Assembly (NCBI RefSeq): GCF_001297705.1
Contig: NZ_LIRF01000005.1
Coordinates: 248,001-312,000 of the forward strand
DNA: 64,000 nt
Direction of reading: 5' to 3'
Origin: Chryseobacterium sp. ERMR1:04
GTDB lineage: Bacteria; Bacteroidota; Bacteroidia; Flavobacteriales; Weeksellaceae
Part shown: in pieces, positions 36,084 to 44,595 of the stretch
Position numbering within the stretch: position 1 is the stretch's first letter
Layout: each line of letters begins with the position of its first letter
The notes under the pieces: model-generated
Told to the model about the DNA's origin: nothing
Databases searched by the model: none
Seen by the model: the letters and a program-made list of their open reading frames with translations, nothing else
Translations under genes and position numbers: made by a program

Positions 36084-37263
36084 GAAAGTAATCTTAGCGT
36101 TTAGCGGAGGTCTAGACACCTCTTACTGTGCTAAATATCTTAGTGAAACATTAGGATATGAAGTGTATGCAGTAACTGTAAATACCGGAGGCTTTTCTAA
36201 AGAAGAGGAAAAAGAATTGGAGAAAAAAGCCTTTAATCTTGGAGTTAAAGAATACAGGTGCGTTGATGCTCAGGAAGATTATTATAATTCTTGCGTAAAG
36301 TATTTGATCTTTGGTAATGTGTTGAAAAATAACACTTATCCTTTATCTGTAAGTGCTGAACGTACGATCCAAGCGCAGGAAATAGCAAAATATGCCATTG
36401 AAATGGGGGTGGATGCGATTGCTCACGGAAGCACAGGTGCTGGAAACGATCAGGTTCGTTTTGATTTAATTTTTCAGGTGATGTGTCCGAACGTGGAAAT
36501 TATTACTCCAATTCGTGATATGGCACTTTCTCGTGAAGAAGAGATTGAATTTTTGAAAGGCCACGGTTATGAAATGGAATTCCATAAAGCACAATATTCA
36601 GTGAATAAAGGACTTTGGGGAACTTCGGTAGGAGGAAAAGAAACACTGACTTCAAGAAATTATTTACCCGAAGAAGCTTTTCCTTCACAAATTAAAGTAA
36701 CACAGCCTTCAGAATTGGAAATTGAATTTAAAAAAGGTGAAGTTGTAGCGGTAAATGGAGAAAGTTTTGAACATTCCGTATATGCTATTCAGAAAATTGA
36801 AGAATTAGCTTCTGCCTATGGGATCGGTCGCGATATTCATGTTGGAGATACCATTGTTGGTATTAAAGGAAGAGTAGGATTTGAAGCTGCTGCGGCATCG
36901 GTGATTATTAAGGCGCATCATTTATTAGAAAAACATACGCTTTCAAAATATCAACAGATGATGAAGTCTCAACTCTCAGACTGGTACGGAAACTGGCTTC
37001 ATGAAGCACTTTTCTTAGATCCTGTGATGAGAAATATTGAGTCCTTCTTAATTGATTCTCAAGAAACAGTAAGTGGAAAAGTATTTGTAACCCTTTATCC
37101 TTATCGATTTATTTTAAACGGAATTGAATCTAAGCATGATTTAATGTCTGATAAATTCGGAAGTTATGGTGAGGCAAACAGAGCATGGACAGGAGAAGAT
37201 GTGAAAGGATATACAAAGATCTTGAGCAATTCCTTAAATATATATCATCAGATAAATAAATGA
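36076..37263 (+). CDS. argG: Argininosuccinate synthase
   Basis: Joins citrulline and aspartate, using ATP, to argininosuccinate. Start ATG 36076 (MSKKVILAFSGGLDTSYCAK) is chosen over an upstream ATG at 36037 because it puts the P-loop AFSGGLDTS at the expected place and gives 395 aa. Other signatures are the nucleotide-binding HGSTGAGNDQVRFD and YSVNKGLWGTSVGGKET. The eight-base overlap with the GNAT gene implies coupled translation. A 240-bp spacer full of repeats separates it from argC. Confidence 0.96.
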   Translation: MSKKVILAFSGGLDTSYCAKYLSETLGYEVYAVTVNTGGFSKEEEKELEKKAFNLGVKEYRCVDAQEDYYNSCVKYLIFGNVLKNNTYPLSVSAERTIQAQEIAKYAIEMGVDAIAHGSTGAGNDQVRFDLIFQVMCPNVEIITPIRDMALSREEEIEFLKGHGYEMEFHKAQYSVNKGLWGTSVGGKETLTSRNYLPEEAFPSQIKVTQPSELEIEFKKGEVVAVNGESFEHSVYAIQKIEELASAYGIGRDIHVGDTIVGIKGRVGFEAAAASVIIKAHHLLEKHTLSKYQQMMKSQLSDWYGNWLHEALFLDPVMRNIESFLIDSQETVSGKVFVTLYPYRFILNGIESKHDLMSDKFGSYGEANRAWTGEDVKGYTKILSNSLNIYHQINK

Positions 37264-37266
37264 GAT

Positions 37267-37352
37267 TTGGGCAGCTTTATCCGCCTTCCGCTCCCAATCT
37301 TTTGTTCGTCGTTCCTTCTCACAAAAGGATTTCTGCTCAAGTCGGGCTGCGA
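37267..37352. repeat. Hairpin repeat element related to the one at 13741
   Basis: GGGCAGCTTTATCCGCC, then CAATCTTTTGT, a loop, ACAAAAGGATTTCTGCTCAA and CGGGCTGC. The arms CTTTTGT / ACAAAAG pair. It shares the 'ACAAAAGGAT..C....CAA.TC.GGGCT' order with 13803-13835. It directly follows the argG stop. Confidence 0.5.
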
Positions 37353-37369
37353 AATATTGGATAATCAAT

Positions 37370-37491
37370 GAACCCGAAGGGTTCAACAATAATAGCCATA
37401 GGTGAAACCTATGGAGGGAGAAGGAGAGATAAATTGGACGGAGAACAAACCTAAAAGGTTCAATAATAATAGCCGCAGGTGAAATCTGTGG
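37370..37491 (+). repeat. Two tandem REP-like elements
   Basis: Copy 1 (37370-37414): hairpin AACCCGAAGGGTT, then CAACAATAATAGCC, then ATAGGTGAAACCTAT. Copy 2 (37449-37491): AACCTAAAAGGTT, CAATAATAATAGCC, GCAGGTGAAATCTGTGG. The stems are changed on both arms while pairing is kept, and the linker is conserved. The same element flanks the RAYT gene at 46.2 and 47.9 kb. Confidence 0.75.
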
Positions 37492-37503
37492 AAATCAATA
37501 AAA

Positions 37504-38469
37504 ATGAAAAAAAAAATCGGAATAATCGGCGCCAACGGTTACACAGGAAGCGAATTGGTACGCCTGTTGGCTTTTCATCCCAATGTGTCTTTGAGTTTTT
37601 TATATAGTCGTTCTAATTCGGGGACAAAAATTTCAGATTTGTACCCGGATTTAGCGACGGTTTGTGAAATGGTTTTAACAGATAAACCAGAAGAAGTAGA
37701 TGTTGTTTTTCTATGCCTTCCTCACAAAGAAAGTCAAAATTGGTTGGCTCAAAATGCGGTAAAAGCGGAAACGTTGGTAATCGATTTAGGAAATGATTTT
37801 CGTTTAGATGGGAATTTTGAAAACAGAAATTTTATTTACGGTTTACCGGAAATCAATAAAAAAAATATTTTAGGAGCGAAAAGTATTGCAAATCCGGGAT
37901 GTTTCGCAACGGCGATTCAATTGGCTTTGCTTCCATTAGCTGAAAAAGGGTTGTTGAATGAAGTGTACACCACAGGAATCACAGGTTCAACGGGTGCGGG
38001 TCAGTCTTTACAGGCAACGACGCATTTTACCTGGAGGAATGATAATATTTCAGCCTATAAAACTTTGACCCATCAGCATGTAGATGAGATTCTACAGCAG
38101 TTAGTTTCTTTTAATAGTAATGAGATCAGTCTAAATTTTGTTCCATGGAGAGGAGATTTTGCAAGAGGAATTTTTACGAGTTCCACGGTGAAAACAGATT
38201 TAGAACTTTCAGATATTAATCAATTGTATCAGGATTTTTATGCAGATGAACCTTTTGTAAAGGTAAGTGATAAAGCAATTGATTTAAAACAAGTTGTCAA
38301 TACGAATCGCTGTGTGATTCATATAGAAAAGAGTGGAAATGTTGCGGTTATTCATTCAGCGATTGACAATTTGCTAAAAGGTGCTTCCGGACAGGCGGTT
38401 CAAAATATGAATATTGCAATGGGTTGGGAAGAGAATTTAGGATTAAATTTAAAACCAATTGCATTTTAA
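37504..38469 (+). CDS. argC: N-acyl-gamma-glutamyl-phosphate reductase
   Basis: NADPH-dependent reduction of the acyl-glutamyl phosphate to the semialdehyde. 321 aa. Rossmann motif GIIGANGYTGSELVRLL at the N-terminus and active-site Cys in SIANPGCFATAIQLAL (about residue 136), plus GITGSTGAGQS in the substrate domain. Whether the acyl group is acetyl or succinyl cannot be told from this enzyme; the downstream transcarbamylase points to succinyl. Preceded by REP-like repeats and followed by a 190-bp spacer with another repeat. Confidence 0.95.
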   Translation: MKKKIGIIGANGYTGSELVRLLAFHPNVSLSFLYSRSNSGTKISDLYPDLATVCEMVLTDKPEEVDVVFLCLPHKESQNWLAQNAVKAETLVIDLGNDFRLDGNFENRNFIYGLPEINKKNILGAKSIANPGCFATAIQLALLPLAEKGLLNEVYTTGITGSTGAGQSLQATTHFTWRNDNISAYKTLTHQHVDEILQQLVSFNSNEISLNFVPWRGDFARGIFTSSTVKTDLELSDINQLYQDFYADEPFVKVSDKAIDLKQVVNTNRCVIHIEKSGNVAVIHSAIDNLLKGASGQAVQNMNIAMGWEENLGLNLKPIAF

Positions 38470-38482
38470 AACGGACAATAAT

Positions 38483-38597
38483 CCGACCTAGGAAAATGGA
38501 GCGTTAAGAAAAATATTTTTTAGCGAACGTTTCCAGTCTTGAACTTTTGTTTCTTTTGTTTGACTACGTAGAATCTTCGATTTCAAGACAAAAGAAA
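38483..38597. repeat. Dispersed CCTAGGAAAATG...AGACAAAAGAA element
   Basis: CGACCTAGGAAAATGGAGCG, hairpin CGTTAAGAAAAAT / ATTTTTTAGCG, then GTTTCCAGTCTTGAA, TTTTGTTTCTTTTGTTT and CAAGACAAAAGAAA, the last two forming another hairpin. Related copies at 17811-17851 (short) and 51369-51570 (expanded). Confidence 0.6.
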
Positions 38598-38657
38598 ATA
38601 TAATAAAAATGAAGTTGCAAAACCAGCAACTATCAACCAACAACAATCAACAAGAAG

Positions 38658-39797
38658 ATGAATTTATTCAACGTATATCCATTATTTAACATCAATCCGG
38701 TAAAAGCTCAGGGTTCATTTCTTTGGGACGATAAAGGACAAAAATATCTTGATTTTTACGGAGGTCACGCAGTAATTTCTATCGGGCATAACCATCCGCA
38801 TTATCAAACTCAACTAAAAGAGCAGTTAGATAAAATATCTTTTTATTCAAATTCTGTTCAGAACGAGTTACAAACTGAATTAGCAGATAAATTAGGAAAG
38901 CTTTCAGGCTTGGAAGATTACAATCTATTTTTGTGTAATTCAGGAGCTGAAGCGAACGAAAATGCCTTAAAGCTTGCTTCTTTCCACAATGGAAAAAGTA
39001 AAGTACTTTATTTTTCCGGTTCATTTCATGGGAGAACTTCTGCGGCAGTTTCTGTAACCGATAATCCTAAAATCGTAGCTCCCGTTAATTATTCTGAAAG
39101 ATTCATTAAATCTGGATGGAATGATATTGAACAATTGGAGGCAGTTTTTGAAGCACAGGGAAATGATATTTCATCAGTAATTATTGAAGGAATTCAAGGA
39201 GTTGGTGGGATTATGATTCCTACAGTTGAATTTTTAACTAAAATTAAAGAACTGTGTGAAAAACATAATACAGTTTTGATTTTAGATGAGGTTCAATCAG
39301 GATATGGAAGAAGCGGATATTTCTTTGCGTACCAGGAATTTGGTATTGAAGCAGATATTGTTACAACAGCAAAAGGAATGGGAAATGGTTTTCCTGTTGG
39401 TGGTGTTTTAATTCATCCAAAATTTCAGGCAAGCAATGGTTTGCTAGGAACAACTTTTGGTGGAAATCACTTAGCTTGTGTGGCAGCAATTGCAGTTCTG
39501 GATGTAATGAAAGATGAAAATCTTATTGAAAATGCTCAGAAAATGGGCGAATATATTGAAAATGAAATTAAAGATTTTCCACATATTAAATCTATCCGAA
39601 GGAAAGGTTTGATGATTGGGATTGAACTTGATAGGGATTGCTCAGAAGTGAGGAGTAACCTATTATACAATCATCATATTTTCACAGGAAATTCTAATGA
39701 TAAAGCTGTGTTGAGAATTCTTCCGGCATTGAACATTGGAAAAGAAGAAACCGATCTTTTTATTACTGCTTTGAAAGCGGTTTTAGAAGAAATCTAA
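38658..39797 (+). CDS. argD: N-acylornithine aminotransferase (class III)
   Basis: PLP-dependent transaminase that converts the N-acyl-glutamate semialdehyde to N-acyl-ornithine using glutamate. 379 aa. LCNSGAEANENALKLA binds PLP phosphate, VLILDEVQSGYGRSGYFFAY is the class-III signature, and the Schiff-base lysine is in TTAKGMGNGFPVGG (about residue 239). Its position between argC and argF' fits this step. Acetyl- versus succinyl-ornithine preference cannot be read from it. Confidence 0.95.
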   Translation: MNLFNVYPLFNINPVKAQGSFLWDDKGQKYLDFYGGHAVISIGHNHPHYQTQLKEQLDKISFYSNSVQNELQTELADKLGKLSGLEDYNLFLCNSGAEANENALKLASFHNGKSKVLYFSGSFHGRTSAAVSVTDNPKIVAPVNYSERFIKSGWNDIEQLEAVFEAQGNDISSVIIEGIQGVGGIMIPTVEFLTKIKELCEKHNTVLILDEVQSGYGRSGYFFAYQEFGIEADIVTTAKGMGNGFPVGGVLIHPKFQASNGLLGTTFGGNHLACVAAIAVLDVMKDENLIENAQKMGEYIENEIKDFPHIKSIRRKGLMIGIELDRDCSEVRSNLLYNHHIFTGNSNDKAVLRILPALNIGKEETDLFITALKAVLEEI

Positions 39798-39818
39798 GTT
39801 GTGAAAATAAATACTTTC

Positions 39819-39893
39819 TGTCATTCTGAACGAAACAACGTGTAGTGAAGAATCTGTTTTTATAAATAGAGATTCTTCCTTCGTCAGAATGGC
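39819..39893. repeat. GTCATTCTGAACGAA...GAAGAATCT hairpin
   Basis: TGTCATTCTGAACGAA and GTGAAGAATCT are mirrored by AGATTCTTCCTTCGTCAGAATGGC, giving a long imperfect stem. A half copy appears at 61556-61591. Confidence 0.6.
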
Positions 39894-39932
39894 AAAATAG
39901 ATAAGATAAAAAATCTTTAAAATCAATTCAAA

Positions 39933-40889
39933 ATGAAAAAATTCACCTCTGTAAGTGATATTGAAAACTTACAGGAAATCATAAAAAAAGCTTTACAAAT
40001 TAAAGAAAATCCTCTTTCGGAAACCGAGAAAGGAAAAGGAAAAACAATCGGACTTGTCTTTTTAAATTCAAGTTTAAGAACCCGTTTAAGCAGTCAGATT
40101 GCAGCGCAAAATTTAGGATTAAATGTTTTAACGTTAAATGCAGCGCAAGAAGCCTGGAATCTGGAATTTGCCGATGGAGCGGTAATGAATGGCGATACGG
40201 TTGAGCATATTAAAGATGCGATTGAAGTGTTGAATCAATATTGTGACATCATCGCAGTTCGTTGTTTTGCAGGAATGAAAAGCAAGGAAGATGATGTTAA
40301 TGAAAGTATTTTGAGTCAGTTTGAACAGCATGCAAAAGTTCCGGTTATATCTCTGGAGTCTGCAACGCGTCACCCTTTGCAAAGTTTGGCAGATTGTATT
40401 ACGATTACCGAAAACTGGAAGGAAGAACGCAAACCCAAAGTAGTGCTTACTTGGGCGCCTCACATCAAACCGATTGCCCATGCGGTAGGGAATTCTTTCG
40501 CAGAATGGATGCAGGAGATGGATGTTGAGTTGGTCATCGCTAATCCCGAAGGGTATGATTTAGATAAAAAATTCACGAAGGATGTAAAAGTAGTTCATAA
40601 TCAGGATGAAGCGTTGAAAGATGCAGATTTTGTATATGTGAAAAACTGGTCGTCTTTTGATGATTATGCTGCAATGCCTGATGTAAAAGAAAACTGGATG
40701 CTGACGAACGAAAAACTAGCCAATACCAATCAAGGAAAAGTGATGCACTGTCTTCCGGTTCGTCGTAATGTAGAATTGAGTGATGAGGTAATGGATGGTG
40801 GAAATTCTATCATTTATCAACAGGCAAAAAACCGAATTTTCTCTGCACAAGCAGTATTCAGTGAAATTTTGGATGAATTAAATTCTTAA
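39933..40889 (+). CDS. argF': N-acyl-L-ornithine transcarbamylase (ArgF', probably succinyl type)
   Basis: Transfers carbamoyl phosphate to an N-acylated ornithine. 318 aa. Carbamoyl-phosphate loop NSSLRTRLS (about 45-53), SATRHPLQSLADCITI with HPxQ, and MHCLPVRRNVELSDEV. It is unlike ordinary OTCase and matches the AOTCase/SOTCase group of Xanthomonas and Bacteroides. From published work recalled here, Glu92 (acetyl-specific) and Pro90 (succinyl-specific) decide the acyl group, and Glu92 to Val also gave succinyl activity. The residue here is Val90 (NGDTVEHI), so N-succinylornithine is the likely substrate. Confidence 0.92.
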   Translation: MKKFTSVSDIENLQEIIKKALQIKENPLSETEKGKGKTIGLVFLNSSLRTRLSSQIAAQNLGLNVLTLNAAQEAWNLEFADGAVMNGDTVEHIKDAIEVLNQYCDIIAVRCFAGMKSKEDDVNESILSQFEQHAKVPVISLESATRHPLQSLADCITITENWKEERKPKVVLTWAPHIKPIAHAVGNSFAEWMQEMDVELVIANPEGYDLDKKFTKDVKVVHNQDEALKDADFVYVKNWSSFDDYAAMPDVKENWMLTNEKLANTNQGKVMHCLPVRRNVELSDEVMDGGNSIIYQQAKNRIFSAQAVFSEILDELNS

Positions 40890-40943
40890 TAACGGAAATC
40901 CTTAGATCCTTGATAAGGATTGTAAATCTCAAAAGCGTTTACA

Positions 40944-41738
40944 ATGAAACAAAAAATATACATCATAAAAATAGGAGGTGCTCTGATTGACGATGAGAAA
41001 TTGTTGAATGAATTTTTAGAACAGTTTTCGGAGATCAGTGAGAAGAAAATTTTGGTTCATGGCGGCGGAAAATTAGCAACAACATTGGCTGATAAGTTGG
41101 GGGTTGAACAAAAAATGATCAACGGAAGAAGAATTACAGATAAAGATACGTTAGATATTGTAGCGATGGTTTATGCGGGAAGTATCAATAAAAATATTGT
41201 CGCGAAACTTCAGCAGAAAAATTGTAATGCAATTGGTTTTTCAGGAGCTGACGGAAATATTATTCAGGCTAAGAAAAGAAATCATCCCGAAATTGATTTT
41301 GGGTTTGTAGGAGATATTGAGAAAGAAAGTATTAATGAAAAACTTCTTTCAGAATTTATTAATTTAGATTTGATTCCTGTTTTTTCTGCCATTACGCACG
41401 ATAAAAAAGGTAATCTTCTCAATACCAATGCAGATACCATTGCGTCAGTAATCGCTCAGGCTTTGTCCGGTATTTATGATGTAGAATTGTTGTACTGTTT
41501 TGATAAAGAAGGAGTTTTAGGAGATGTTGAAGATCCAAAATCAGTAATACCAAGTGTTTCAGAAGATGAGTTTTCTGTTTTAAAAAGAGAAGGAAAGCTT
41601 CATAAAGGGATTTTGCCAAAATTAGAAAATGCTTTGGCTGCTGTAAAAAATAATGTAAATAAGGTGTTCTTAATTAAAGAAACCCAATTAAAAAATCATA
41701 TAGAAAATCATCATGCAGGAACTGAAATTTATTTATAG
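40944..41738 (+). CDS. argB: N-acylglutamate kinase
   Basis: Phosphorylates the gamma-carboxyl of N-acylglutamate. 264 aa, amino-acid kinase fold: IIKIGGALIDDEK (N-terminal Lys/Gly loop), HGGGKLATTLADKLG and GRRITDKDTLDIVAMVYAG. The C-terminal part keeps LLNTNADTIASVIAQAL and the ATP lysine region GGKLHKGILPKLENAL-like (EGKLHKGILPKLENAL). It lacks the N-terminal extension of arginine-inhibited forms, so feedback inhibition is less likely. It overlaps the M20 deacylase gene by 26 bases, indicating coupled translation. Confidence 0.94.
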   Translation: MKQKIYIIKIGGALIDDEKLLNEFLEQFSEISEKKILVHGGGKLATTLADKLGVEQKMINGRRITDKDTLDIVAMVYAGSINKNIVAKLQQKNCNAIGFSGADGNIIQAKKRNHPEIDFGFVGDIEKESINEKLLSEFINLDLIPVFSAITHDKKGNLLNTNADTIASVIAQALSGIYDVELLYCFDKEGVLGDVEDPKSVIPSVSEDEFSVLKREGKLHKGILPKLENALAAVKNNVNKVFLIKETQLKNHIENHHAGTEIYL

Positions 41739-42795
41739 TAAAGAAGAGTTGCTCAGCAATGCGGTTGAATTATTAAAGAAACTGATTGAGACTCCTTCAT
41801 TCAGCAAAGATGAATTTAATACGTCTGTAGAAATTGAAAACTTTTTCAAAAAGAATCATATTCCTACTAAACGTTTTAAAAATAACATTTGGGCGGTGAA
41901 CAAAAATTTCGATGCTTCCAAACCTTCAGTTTTATTGAATACACATCATGATACAGTAAAACCTAATAAAGCATACACTTTGGATCCTTTTTTACCGATT
42001 GAAAAAGATGGGAAGCTGTTTGGATTGGGAAGTAATGATGCCGGAGCTTCTTTGGTTTCTATGGCGCAGGTTTTTTTACATTTTTATGGGAAAGAAGATT
42101 TACAATATAATTTAGTTATTGCCTTGACGGCTGAGGAGGAGATTTCAGGTTTTGATGGAATTGAAGCTTTATTTCCCCAACTACCAACTATCGGGTTTGC
42201 CATTGTAGGAGAACCAACGCAGATGAATTTGGCAATCGCGGAAAAAGGACTTTTAGTTATCGATGGGGAAATGAAAGGTACTCCTTCTCATGCCGCTCAC
42301 CCGAATAATGATAATTCGATTATGAAATGCATGGACGATTTACAACAAATTTTAAGCTTTAAATTTCCAAAAGTTTCGGATTATTTGGGTGAAGTTAAAG
42401 TTACGTTGTCTGGAATTCATGCCGGTGTTCAGCATAATGTAGTTCCTGAATCATGTACTTTCACTCTGGATGTTAGGGTTACGGATGAATATTCCAATGA
42501 AGAGGCGTTTGAAATCATTCAATCTCAGATGAAATCAACTTTAACAGCGAGATCTTTCAGGTTGAATTCTTCCAAAATAGAAATGGAACATCCGTTTGTA
42601 CAGGCGGGGCTTGAAATCGGGAGAACAAGCTATGGTTCGCCAACTTCATCCGATCAGGCAATTATTCCGTGTACATCTGTGAAAATGGGTCCTGGGGACA
42701 GTAGGCGCTCTCACACTGCGGATGAATACATCTATATTGATGAAATAAAAGAAGGAATTGATGTTTACATCCAGATTTTAGAAAAAGTTTTATAA
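41713..42795 (+). CDS. argE: M20-family deacylase, candidate N-acyl-citrulline deacylase
   Basis: 360 aa, metal-dependent peptidase/deacylase of the ArgE/DapE group. Zinc ligands readable as His78 and Asp80 in NTHHDTVKP, Asp109 in GSNDAGA, and Glu141-Glu142 in TAEEEISG. Because the transcarbamylase acts on acylated ornithine, the acyl group must come off acyl-citrulline, so this enzyme should act after rather than before carbamoylation. I start at 41713, 26 bases inside argB; no later start keeps the conserved N-terminal helix. The gene symbol reflects family, not proven substrate. Confidence 0.88.
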   Translation: MQELKFIYSKEELLSNAVELLKKLIETPSFSKDEFNTSVEIENFFKKNHIPTKRFKNNIWAVNKNFDASKPSVLLNTHHDTVKPNKAYTLDPFLPIEKDGKLFGLGSNDAGASLVSMAQVFLHFYGKEDLQYNLVIALTAEEEISGFDGIEALFPQLPTIGFAIVGEPTQMNLAIAEKGLLVIDGEMKGTPSHAAHPNNDNSIMKCMDDLQQILSFKFPKVSDYLGEVKVTLSGIHAGVQHNVVPESCTFTLDVRVTDEYSNEEAFEIIQSQMKSTLTARSFRLNSSKIEMEHPFVQAGLEIGRTSYGSPTSSDQAIIPCTSVKMGPGDSRRSHTADEYIYIDEIKEGIDVYIQILEKVL

Positions 42796-42799
42796 GTTG

Positions 42800-42957
42800 A
42801 AAGTAGGAAGCGGAATGATGGAGGTTTTGTAGTTGATTATTCGCTTTCAGCTTTCAATTAAAAATATATAAAAAGATAGAATGGAGCTTTAATGTTGGAG
42901 TTTTTTACGGTTAGTAATTAGCTTCTAGCCTCCAGTTTCAAACTTCTATCTCAAAGA
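42800..42957. repeat. Decayed inverted repeat remnant after the M20 deacylase gene
   Basis: First half of a 360-bp gene-free stretch. GTTGAAAGTAGGAAGCGG and GATGGAGG on the left are mirrored loosely by TTCTAGCCTCCAGTTTCAAACTTC on the right. I have seen such GGAAGCTGGAGG-type repeats in other flavobacterial spacers. Confidence 0.4.
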
Positions 42958-42963
42958 TTTGAT

Positions 42964-43138
42964 TTTAGTTAGTTTTTTACTGTTTTAACTACACTCAGCA
43001 GGCAATGAAGTTTGGATATTTTTAATAAAGATTTATGCAAAAATTGAATTAAAAATGAAAGACTTTTAACATGTGGAAATGTTTAAAGCTTGTACAAAAT
43101 AATAAGGATGTCCTGCTGGGTGATTAAAACAAACTAAA
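42964..43138. repeat. Long imperfect inverted repeat upstream of argH
   Basis: TTTAGTT (42964), GTTTTAA (42982) and CACTCAGCAGG (42992-43002) on the left pair in order with CCTGCTGGGTG (43112-43122), TTAAAAC (43124-43130) and AAACTAAA (43131-43138) on the right. The 109 bp between the inner arms are AT-rich. The right arm ends 17 bp before the argH ATG. It is either a MITE-like element or a structured argH leader. Confidence 0.55.
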
Positions 43139-43155
43139 TTTTTAAATAAAAAAAT

Positions 43156-44460
43156 ATGAAAAAGATATGGCAGAAGGATAACCTTGCCACCAATATATTA
43201 GTCAACAAATTTACAGTCGGGAAAGATCTTGATTTTGATGAGCGTTTAGCGAAATACGATGTTAAAGGTTCCATGGCACATTGTAAAATGTTGGCAGAAG
43301 TTGGAATTATTTCCAATGAAGAATCAAAGCAGATGCTATCTGTTTTGGAAGAGATTTTAGAAGATATCGAGAACGGAACTTTTGAAATAGATAAACAGGC
43401 AGAGGATATTCACTCTCAGGTAGAGTCTATTTTGATTGAAAAGTTAGGCGATACAGGAAAGAAAATTCATACGGCAAGATCAAGAAATGATCAGGTTTTA
43501 TTGGATATTAAATTATATTTGTTGGATGAGATTCGTGAGATTACGTCTTTAACAAATGAGTTTTTTCAAATTTTAATCAAGCTGGCAGATCAGCATAAAA
43601 ATGTTTTACTTCCCGGATATACGCATTTGCAGATTGCAATGCCTTCATCGTTTGGATTGTGGCTTGGAGCTTATGCAGAAGCCTTGTTAGATGATGTTGA
43701 AATGTTATTTTCGGTGAAGAATATCATTAATAAAAATCCTTTAGGTTCAGCTGCGGGATATGGTTCTTCTTTTCCGATTGATCGTGAAAGTACGACATAC
43801 CATTTAGGTTTTCAATCGATGAATTATAATTCGGTGTATGCTCAAATGACGCGTGGAAAGTCGGAAAAAATGTTGTCGATGGCGATGGCAACCTTAGCGG
43901 GAACGTTGGGGAAATTTGCCTATGATGTTTGTTTATATCTAAGTCAGAACTTTAATTTTATAAGTTTTCCAAAGGAATTTACGACAGGAAGCAGCATTAT
44001 GCCTCACAAGAAAAATCCTGACATTTTTGAATTGGTAAGAGCTCGATGTAATCGAATTCAGTCATTACCGAATGAATTGATTTTATTGACGAATAATCTT
44101 CCGTCTGGCTATCACCGAGATGTACAGTTGACGAAAGAAATTTTGTTCCCTGCGATTGATTCTCTAAAAGAATGTCTTGAGATTTTGAGTTATACATTGC
44201 CTAACATTGAGGTGAGAGATGGTATTTTGGAGGATGAAAAGTATAAGTATCTTTTCAGTGTAGAGAAGATCAATGAAGAGGTGAAAAATGGAAGTTCATT
44301 CCGTGATGCTTATGTAAAAGTAGGGCAGGAGATTGAAAATAATGAGTTTGATTTTGAAATAGGAAACCTAAACCATACCCATCTGGGAAGTATAGGGAAT
44401 CTCTGCTTAGATAAAATAGAATATCAGTTTAATAAACTGAAAAACAAGTTATTGGGTTGA
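43156..44460 (+). CDS. argH: Argininosuccinate lyase
   Basis: Last step of arginine synthesis, splitting argininosuccinate to arginine and fumarate. 434 aa, a little shorter than the usual 455-465 because the C-terminus is trimmed. The fumarase-superfamily signature GSSIMPHKKNPDIFELVR is intact, with KIHTARSRNDQV and the HLQIAMPSSFGLW region (TH of YTHLQIA). Separated from the rest of the arginine genes by 360 bp holding an inverted repeat, so it may be transcribed or regulated on its own. Repeat hairpins follow. Confidence 0.95.
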   Translation: MKKIWQKDNLATNILVNKFTVGKDLDFDERLAKYDVKGSMAHCKMLAEVGIISNEESKQMLSVLEEILEDIENGTFEIDKQAEDIHSQVESILIEKLGDTGKKIHTARSRNDQVLLDIKLYLLDEIREITSLTNEFFQILIKLADQHKNVLLPGYTHLQIAMPSSFGLWLGAYAEALLDDVEMLFSVKNIINKNPLGSAAGYGSSFPIDRESTTYHLGFQSMNYNSVYAQMTRGKSEKMLSMAMATLAGTLGKFAYDVCLYLSQNFNFISFPKEFTTGSSIMPHKKNPDIFELVRARCNRIQSLPNELILLTNNLPSGYHRDVQLTKEILFPAIDSLKECLEILSYTLPNIEVRDGILEDEKYKYLFSVEKINEEVKNGSSFRDAYVKVGQEIENNEFDFEIGNLNHTHLGSIGNLCLDKIEYQFNKLKNKLLG

Positions 44461-44473
44461 AAATTTTCATGTG

Positions 44474-44572
44474 ATGCTTCGACTTCTTTTAGCATGACAC
44501 CGTTACAAATGAATCGCTAATAAAAAAAGTTAGTATTAGAAATGTCATGCTGAGCGAAGTCGAAGTGTCTTT
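44474..44572. repeat. TCGAAGC hairpin element, copy between argH and asnC
   Basis: GATGCTTCGACTTC (44474) pairs with GAAGTCGAAGTGTC (44557), with TAGCATGACA / TGTCATGCTGA inside. GTTAGTATTAGAAATGTC (44530-44547) appears inverted at 61633-61650. It lies between two convergent genes, where it could end transcription. Confidence 0.65.
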
Positions 44573-44595
44573 AATTTATTAGCAACAGGTTTGAT

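Noticed and set aside
40134..40481. 115-codon frame antisense to argF'
   Set aside because: Contained in a confident gene and without recognisable domain.
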